Assembly: GCA_947476515.1 (NCBI GenBank) | Contig: CANJQZ010000078.1 | Span: forward strand, 1 to 8,117 | Length of the DNA stretch: 8,117 bases | DNA from: Flavobacteriales bacterium | Lineage (GTDB): Bacteria > Bacteroidota > Bacteroidia > Flavobacteriales_D > Crocinitomicaceae | Reading direction: 5' to 3' | Part shown: one piece after another, positions 1 through 5,500 of the stretch | How positions within the stretch are numbered: position 1 is the first letter of the stretch | Layout: the number at the start of each line of letters is the position of its first letter | Position numbers and translations under genes: made by a program | The notes under the pieces: model-generated | The model's input: only the letters and a program-made list of their open reading frames with translations | What the model was told of the DNA's origin: nothing | The model's database searches: none

Positions 1-78
1 AAAACTGTATCTCATGGTTTAGATGTTCAATTTGAATCAGGTATCAAGGAAGCTAAAGCTCCCAAAATTGAAAGCTAA
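1..78 (+). CDS. C-terminal end of an unrecognised protein (partial)
   Basis: Frame 1 is open from the window edge to a TAA at 76-78 and gives 25 residues ending GIKEAKAPKIES. The other two forward frames close within about 35 bases, so this is the likely coding frame. The tail is Lys/Ala/Pro-containing and probably a soluble C-terminus. I do not recognise the family from so short a piece. It may be the chromosomal gene that originally sat beside the tRNA, or cargo of the decayed element that follows. Confidence 0.5.
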   Translation, partial: KTVSHGLDVQFESGIKEAKAPKIES

Positions 79-307
79 AAATTACATCGAACTCCGAAAT
101 GTTCATTAATGAAGCAATTGATATAGCTCGAAACATACAGTATTATTGGGATTCTTCAGACCTTGAGACCAAATTGAAATTGCAGAAAACAGTGTTCCCA
201 AAAGGACTATGGATTAACCCGTCACAAAGGGGTTATCTAACTCGTTATGTGAATTATTTCTTCCGAAGAATCCCTTTGTTTTCAAGGTCTTTGGAGTGGC
301 AGAAAAC

Positions 308-339
308 AAGAAAAGTCACCATTTCTGATGACTTTTCTT
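308..339 (-). terminator. Hairpin, probable old tRNA terminator
   Basis: An 11-bp perfect inverted repeat (308-318 pairs with 329-339; arm AAGAAAAGTCA) encloses a 10-nt loop. Read on the minus strand it lies just 3' of the partial tRNA copy at 343-361 and is followed by GTTTTC. This is the same arrangement as the intact tRNA and its terminator at 496-526, though the stem sequence differs. It is likely the terminator that once served a tRNA copy here, now read through by the recombinase remnant. Confidence 0.5.
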
Positions 340-342
340 CTC

Positions 343-361
343 TAGTAGCGGGGACCGGACT
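343..361 (-). repeat. 19-bp copy of tRNA-fMet 3' end (att-like)
   Basis: TAGTAGCGGGGACCGGACT is identical to 529-547, which spans the last 16 bases of the tRNA-fMet gene (part of the T arm, the 3' acceptor strand and the discriminator) plus 3 bases of 3' flank. The two copies are in direct orientation, 186 bp apart. Direct duplication of a tRNA 3' end is the normal footprint of integration at a tRNA attachment site. The match stops at 362, so the copy is not a functional tRNA. Confidence 0.75.
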
Positions 362-363
362 AC

Positions 364-389
364 CCTGACGCTCGCTTCACTCGGTCAGG
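364..389. repeat. Short inverted repeat between the tRNA 3' copies
   Basis: CCTGAC at 364-369 pairs with GTCAGG at 384-389 around a 14-nt loop (GCTCGCTTCACTCG). It begins right after the att-like copy and overlaps the recombinase stop codon. GC-rich palindromes of this flavour (GCTCGCTTC-CTCGG) occur as scattered intergenic elements in flavobacterial genomes, which I recall rather than can test here. It has no T-tract, so it is not a typical terminator. Between here and the tRNA terminator (390-495) I see no gene, only a small AATTGC-TTT-GCAATT hairpin at 424-438. Confidence 0.4.
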
Positions 390-409
390 ATGGACCTCAA
401 AGGGTGTTT

Positions 410-422
410 TACTAAGAAAACC
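410..422 (+). repeat. Inverted copy of the tRNA 3' flank
   Basis: TACTAAGAAAACC is the exact reverse complement of 521-533, which holds the last two tRNA bases (acceptor U and discriminator A) and the 11 bases of 3' flank leading into the terminator stem. So a piece of the tRNA 3' border is present in the opposite orientation, about 100 bp away. It is probably left over from rearrangement at the integration site. A 13-bp match in AT-rich DNA is suggestive rather than conclusive. Confidence 0.4.
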
Positions 423-495
423 AAATTGCTTTGCAATTCTATTTTTATGACCTATTACTTCATTCAATCCTACGGCTTGACTCAGTTTAGGACAT

Positions 496-526
496 AAAAA
501 AAACCTGAGTCATAGACTCAGGTTTT
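496..526 (-). terminator. Rho-independent terminator of tRNA-fMet
   Basis: A 12-bp perfect stem (AAAACCTGAGTC at 500-511 pairs with 515-526) closes on a 3-nt ATA loop. On the minus strand it starts 5 bases after the tRNA discriminator and runs into eight consecutive T (complement of A at 496-503). Position, stem strength and T-tract make this a clear intrinsic terminator for the tRNA transcript. Confidence 0.85.
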
Positions 527-531
527 CTTAG

Positions 532-604
<73 letters not shown>

Positions 605-630
605 ATATGTTGGTGTGTTGGTATCGACCG

Positions 631-661
631 CAAAGATACAACATTATGTGGAATTTAAAAA
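631..661 (-). promoter_or_regulatory. Promoter of tRNA-fMet
   Basis: On the minus strand TATCTTTG (638-631) matches the Bacteroidota -7 consensus TAnnTTTG exactly. Exactly 19 bases upstream lies TTTT (661-658), a 3-of-4 match to the -33 element TTTG. Transcription would start near 624, about 20 bases before the tRNA 5' end. The upstream element abuts the stop codon of the PorP/SprF gene. I see no terminator between that gene and the tRNA, so some read-through is also possible. Confidence 0.7.
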
Positions 662-1582
662 CTAATCAAAAAGTAAATTTGACTTTTTTAAATAATTACC
701 ATGGGTATTCAATTTGATTTTAAGTCCAATAGAATGACTATTCAGGTTGACTTGTTGCACTGGACTCCAACCATTTTCAAATAAATAGTTAATAACTAAA
801 GACTTATTGATCCGTCCACCTATACCAAATTGGAAAGCTTTGAGGGATGTTGTACCAACAAATACATTAAATCGCTCCATATAGCTTAACTTGAATAAGA
901 GAAAATAATTGATCGGCGTATGTGCTATGTAGGAAATTCGAAGCGATGGAACCAAACTTAGTTGTTTGTTTAAATCTACAATGGTTCTACCATAACAAGC
1001 ATATTCCGTTCTAAAAGACGAATTATTTCCAATGGGTCCCCAATTTTTGGTAATTAAATCTTCTAAATAAAGTCCTAGCATGTATTTCTTTCCAACATAA
1101 CTCAATCCAGCACTTACTTGTGGAATAAATGCTTGTCCGGTGCGCTGCACTATATTGTCTTGAAGATTTGTCACCACTTTATCGGCATCATAACCCACTT
1201 GGATTCCCCCAAAACCAATGCCTAAACTCAAACGATTTTCGTCATTTGTTTGAATATTTGCCGCTCCAGCAACTTGTAATTTTGTTAACGAAAAAGCCCC
1301 GATATTTTCTCTTTGAATTTGGATTCCCATTCCAAACATAGGAGCATCACTCTTAAAATCATTAAAAGGAATTGAAAGTGAAGTGTTCATTGTTTTAGGA
1401 GCTCCGTCAAACCCAACCCATTGCGTTTTAAGTCCTGTGAATAACTCAACATGCTGATTCAATCCATTGTGTGCGGGATTAATTCCTCCCCAATTCATTG
1501 CAAAACTATTCCAATTGGGTGTCATTTGTCCAAAACCAGTGGACAATAACATAACAAGAAAGAAAGAAATTATATACTTCAT
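662..1582 (-). CDS. PorP/SprF-family T9SS outer-membrane protein
   Basis: This 306-residue protein starts with a signal peptide (about residues 1-19, ending STGFGQ). It then shows the family hallmarks: INPAHNG at 34-40 and TQWVGFDGAPKT at 53-64, followed by alternating hydrophobic and aromatic strands typical of an outer-membrane beta-barrel of about 300 residues. In the family, SprF is needed for surface delivery of SprB in Flavobacterium johnsoniae, and PorP is a T9SS component in Porphyromonas. Paralogues usually sit just after genes for T9SS type B substrates. That is the arrangement here: the ATG follows the TAA of the upstream gene by one base, implying co-transcription and probably coupled translation. 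It is therefore likely the dedicated export or anchoring partner of that product, not the core PorP. No truncation is seen. The stop is TAG at 662-664. Confidence 0.9.
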   Translation of the reverse strand: MKYIISFFLVMLLSTGFGQMTPNWNSFAMNWGGINPAHNGLNQHVELFTGLKTQWVGFDGAPKTMNTSLSIPFNDFKSDAPMFGMGIQIQRENIGAFSLTKLQVAGAANIQTNDENRLSLGIGFGGIQVGYDADKVVTNLQDNIVQRTGQAFIPQVSAGLSYVGKKYMLGLYLEDLITKNWGPIGNNSSFRTEYACYGRTIVDLNKQLSLVPSLRISYIAHTPINYFLLFKLSYMERFNVFVGTTSLKAFQFGIGGRINKSLVINYLFENGWSPVQQVNLNSHSIGLKIKLNTHGNYLKKSNLLFD

Positions 1583-1583
1583 C

Positions 1584-2414
1584 TTATCTAATAATTGAAA
1601 TAGTTCCTTTTCTTATTCCCTTGTCCTGCCCTAAATCTAAGATGTAAAAATATACACCTTCAGGTAGGGGCTTATCATTATAAATTCCAGTCCAAGAATT
1701 GGCCATGGTATAAGGACTAGATTTATACAATTCATGACCGAAACGATTCAAAATTACCATAGCATTTTCAGGATAATTTTCGATCCCAGGAATGACCCAA
1801 GTTTCATTAAGACCATCACTATTGGGGGAAAAAGTATTGGGAATTTTAAAAGCACCTTTGACAAAAACAGTTACATAATCGTATTTTACACAATTGGATA
1901 AAACTCCTTTCAATGTAAAGGTGGTAGTTTCGGTGGGTTGTGCAGAAGTCAATAAATTAGTAGGTGAAAGAACTAAAAAAGGAGGCGACCACAGATAAGA
2001 TTCAGCAGTGCCATTGGCTAGAAAAGTAGCGACTTGACCTGAATCAATAAACAAATCAGGGCCAGCGTCTAAGATAAAACTATGTACTTGAATTGGAGCG
2101 CTTACACTGGTTAATGTAATGATGCTATCTACTGCAAGCGTACATGCTAAAGTGGCAGATAATATATCATTTTGATTAAAAAAAGACGAATTAAAAACAC
2201 AATCAGATTCATTTGCTACCACAGCACCATTGATGTACCATTGCACTTGTCCAACGAGCGGACAATCTTGAATAAATAAAGAAAAACCCAAATTCTCCCC
2301 TTCACAAATCGTATCCGTTTGACCAGTTATTTGAATAAAAGGAGCTTGAGAATAACAAAGATTGCCTCTCGAAGTAAGCGTTAACATTAAAATAACAAAA
2401 AGGATTGCTTTCAA
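1584..2414 (-). CDS. Secreted Ig-like protein with T9SS type B sorting domain
   Basis: The 276-residue product has a signal peptide (about 1-23, ending CYSQ) and an Ig-like region at about 28-112 with several Cys (37, 51, 72, 91). A PKD-like module follows at about 116-187, with the signature DAGPD, YLWSPP and TTTFTL. The gliding motility-associated C-terminal domain covers 191-276 (IPNTFSPNSDGLNE, VILNRFG, SWTGIYNDKPLPEGVYFYI, ending KGTISIIR). This last domain directs export through T9SS to the cell surface or medium. Type B substrates are often huge adhesins, so this one is small, with room for only two extracellular modules. It is first in a two-gene unit with the PorP/SprF gene, separated by a single base. 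The ligand or function of the Ig-like part is unknown. The N-terminal Cys at residue 20 lacks a proper lipobox, so I do not call it a lipoprotein. I see no clear promoter in the 149-bp divergent spacer on this strand. Confidence 0.88.
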   Translation of the reverse strand: MKAILFVILMLTLTSRGNLCYSQAPFIQITGQTDTICEGENLGFSLFIQDCPLVGQVQWYINGAVVANESDCVFNSSFFNQNDILSATLACTLAVDSIITLTSVSAPIQVHSFILDAGPDLFIDSGQVATFLANGTAESYLWSPPFLVLSPTNLLTSAQPTETTTFTLKGVLSNCVKYDYVTVFVKGAFKIPNTFSPNSDGLNETWVIPGIENYPENAMVILNRFGHELYKSSPYTMANSWTGIYNDKPLPEGVYFYILDLGQDKGIRKGTISIIR

Positions 2415-2484
2415 ATTATGTTTTTGATTATCAATTAATTAAATAAATACATATATCAATTTTCAGTATTAAATAGCACTACTA

Positions 2485-2515
2485 TTTGTGTATCAATTTT
2501 TTATTCTGACTTTTG
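2485..2515 (+). promoter_or_regulatory. Candidate promoter of the giant repeat-protein gene
   Basis: TTTG at 2485-2488 is followed after exactly 19 bases by GACTTTTG (2508-2515), one mismatch from the Bacteroidota -7 element TAnnTTTG. The predicted start near 2520 would leave a leader of about 45 bases before the ATG at 2564. The divergent spacer (2415-2563) is otherwise very AT-rich, and I see no operator-like palindrome in it. Confidence 0.5.
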
Positions 2516-2563
2516 GCATTAAATTAGGTTTTCAATACGAAGATAAAACTAAAAGACGGAAAC

Positions 2564-5500
2564 ATGAGAAACATTTACCTAACATTTATAGCGCTGTTCT
2601 ATTTTGCTAATGTATTCGCTCAACATGGCGATTATGATAACAGCTCTAAATGGTTTTTAGGATTTAATGCAGGAGCGACATGGAATTCGACGGATGTTAA
2701 AAATAAAACTGCTACTGGATGGGGATTAACACTTGGGAAGTCCTATAATTATGACTATGGTAAAATTTTAAGTTTTGATCTTCGTGCGCGCTATTTGCGC
2801 GGATATTGGTATGGACAAGATTATGACACCACCAATTTGGATAACTATTTTGGTACTGGAACTTTCGCTCAACCTTCCACTAGTTTAAACTATTATAAAG
2901 ATTCTTTAGGATATTCTGTCAACAACTTCCAAGCCGATGTGCATCGTTTGGCTTTCGAATTGGTCATCCATGCGAATAGAATTAGAGAACGAACAGGCTT
3001 TGATCCTTATATCTTTGGTGGAGTTGGATTTACTTGGCACCAAACCTTTGGAGATTTAAAGGATAGTACCTACTATGATTATGCTAGTTTGGTGCAAGAC
3101 GGAACATTAAGTTCTATGTTGACAACAACTTTAGATGGGATTTATGATACGCCATTAGATGGAAGTAGTACCAAGACAAAAGTAAACTTTATGCCGAGTC
3201 TTGGATTTGGTTTAGGCTATCAACTTGGAAAAAGAACCACTTTTGGGATTGAACACAAGACTACTTTTACAAGAGGTGACTCCTTTGATGGTTTCATTTC
3301 ACAAACTCCAAGAGCTAGAAATGATTGGTATCATTATACTTCTGCTTATATCCAATTTAGATTTAAGACCCATACCAACACTACAACAGAAACCACAAAT
3401 AGTTCTTCGAATATTAATAATTACAACACGCCATGCCCGAAGCCGGTAATCACGATTGGTAATAGCACTGTAACGGTTAATGCAAGCACTTATAATTTAA
3501 CGGCCAACATTACAGAAGTAAATTCTGAAAATGAAATTAGCCTAACGAATATGATGGTGAGTAATGGCATAGCAGTTCCCTTTACTTATAATGCAAGCAC
3601 CCACCAACTTCAAGCAAGTGTAACATTAGTGCCGGGCAACAATTCTTTTACTATAAAGGTTCAAAACAATTGTGGATCTGAAATAAAAAATATTACTATT
3701 ATTTATAATAATTGCATTCCTCCAAGCATAAGCATCACTAATCCTGCAAACAATAGTTTAAGTGTAACGAGTCCAAACTTTGTTTTTTCTTCTCTAATTT
3801 ATGGAGTAAGTAATCAACAAGGAATTACCTTATTTGTAAATAACAAGCAGATAAATAATTATACTTTTAATGCTCCTACCGGACTGCTGCAATGCAATTT
3901 AATGCTAAATTCTGGAGCAAATATCATTCAATTAAATGTCCTCAATAGTTGCGGAAACGCAAGCGAAAACACTACGGTTATTTATAACGATTGTATAACT
4001 CCTAGTTTTCAGTTGGCATTACCTTCAAGTACAGGTACCACAACAAGTACAAGTACCTACACTGCGAAAATAAATGCTGTTGGATTCAAAAACAGCAGTG
4101 AAATAACCATTAATCAAAATGGAACGAGAATTAGCAATTTTAGCTTTATCAATAGTGTCATTACCCTGCCCTTACAATTATCAAGTGGTATGAATACCAT
4201 TACCATCAATGGAACCAACCTTTGTGGGTCAGATGCCATATCATTTACTATTAATTATCAAAATTGTAATGCACCTGTAATCACTTTAGTCAACCCTACT
4301 CAGTTAAATACTACTAGTAATTTACAAGCAATGAGGGTGAAATTAAAAGTAGAAAATTGCACCAAGAACAATATGCATTTATTGCTTAATAATGTCTCTA
4401 TTTCGAATTTCACATTTAATGAAACCACTAAAATAGTAGAAGCGAGTTTGGTGTTAAGTCCAGGAAATAACATCTTCTTAATTAATGCTAGCAATAATTG
4501 TGGGCTTGATGCAGCCACCTTAAATATTAATTACAATGATTGTAAAAGTCCCATTGTAACGATTAATGGAGCCAACAATACCACACAAAATATTGCGTCA
4601 TTTGTTCTGAGTGCATCAATTCAAAACATGAATAGTGCCCAAGGGATTACACTTACATTGAATGGTGCGCCAATCAATTTCAATTGGTTGAATGGCCAAT
4701 TAACCAGTTATACAAATTTGCAAGCTGGTATGAATGCATTTGTTTTAAATGCAGTTAATGGTTGTGGAAATCAAAGTCAAACACTAAATGTGAACTATAA
4801 TAACTGTATTGCACCCGTTATTACACTAGTTGCTCCATCAATAACAGGAACAACGGTTGGTAACGCCAATTATAATTTTCAAGCTTTAATAAGTAATGTG
4901 ACCAATCAACAAAACATCAGTGTTAAATTGAATAATGTTACTGTTCCATCTAGTTTATTAAATGGGGTATTGGTTGCTTCTTTAATACTTATTGAGGGAA
5001 ACAATACAGTGGTAGTTGCGGTTAGTAACGCTTGTGGAAATGATGCAGAAACCTTCAATATCCTCTACAGTAAATGTAAAGCACCAATAGTGCACCTTAC
5101 GAGTCCTGGAATATTAATGACGAGCACCAACCAGAATAATCTTCAATTTTCAGGATCAGTGGAGAACATTTCAAGTCCACAAGAAATGACACTCCGATTG
5201 AATGGTCAAATTGTTCCTTTCACTTTTCTAAATGGGCAATTTTCCGGAAGTGTCAGTTTAATAAATGGCGCTAACATCATACTCGTTACGGCAACCAATA
5301 GTTGTGGTACCGATATTGCACAACACAGTATTATTTACAATAATTGCACCGCTCCAAGTATTATCAATCCAACACCTTCTGCACTTAATACAATCACATT
5401 ATCACCCCAAATTACAATAAGTGCACAATTACAAAACATTAGTGCCGCACAGCAAATTTCACTCCTACTAAATGGGGTAAGTCAAAACTTTACTTTTGTG

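Larger units (their letters stand above)
99..368 (+). pseudogene. C-terminal remnant of a large serine recombinase
   Basis: The 89-residue frame resembles the extreme C-terminus of Bacteroidota site-specific serine recombinases: an acidic stretch and LKLQKTVFPKGL, a basic block, then RYVNYFFRRIPLFSRSLE. In the family this follows the catalytic resolvase domain, the recombinase domain and a zinc-ribbon/coiled coil in proteins of about 500 residues. All of those are missing here, including the catalytic Ser, so the gene is inactive. The frame is open only back to 72, after a TGA at 69-71, and the ATG at 99 has no convincing upstream signals. I treat the start as accidental and the gene as 5'-deleted. 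The last residues, LVAGTGLP, are encoded by a copy of the tRNA-fMet 3' end read antisense, which is common for recombinases of elements integrated at tRNA genes. Family assignment is from pattern recognition; a small unrelated protein is the less likely alternative. Confidence 0.65.

Noticed and set aside
99..368. The frame starting at ATG 99 considered as an intact small gene
   Set aside because: It has no initiation signal, stays open upstream of the ATG to 72, matches only the tail end of a much larger recombinase, and ends inside a tRNA copy.
1129..1341. A 70-codon open frame on the plus strand
   Set aside because: It lies wholly antisense to the well-supported PorP/SprF gene and its translation shows no family signature or initiation context.
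2415..2563. Search for a minus-strand promoter for the T9SS substrate pair
   Set aside because: No TAnnTTTG-like element with a correctly spaced upstream box was found on that strand; the AT-rich matches present are too weak to report.
3225..3449. A 74-codon open frame on the plus strand in another frame
   Set aside because: It overlaps the barrel-to-linker part of the giant gene, whose frame carries the coherent beta-barrel and repeat pattern; the alternative is an overlap by chance.
4300..4518. A 72-codon minus-strand frame starting with a hydrophobic-looking peptide
   Set aside because: It is antisense to repeat module 4 of the giant gene; its hydrophobicity reflects complement codons of Asn/Thr/Ser-rich repeats.
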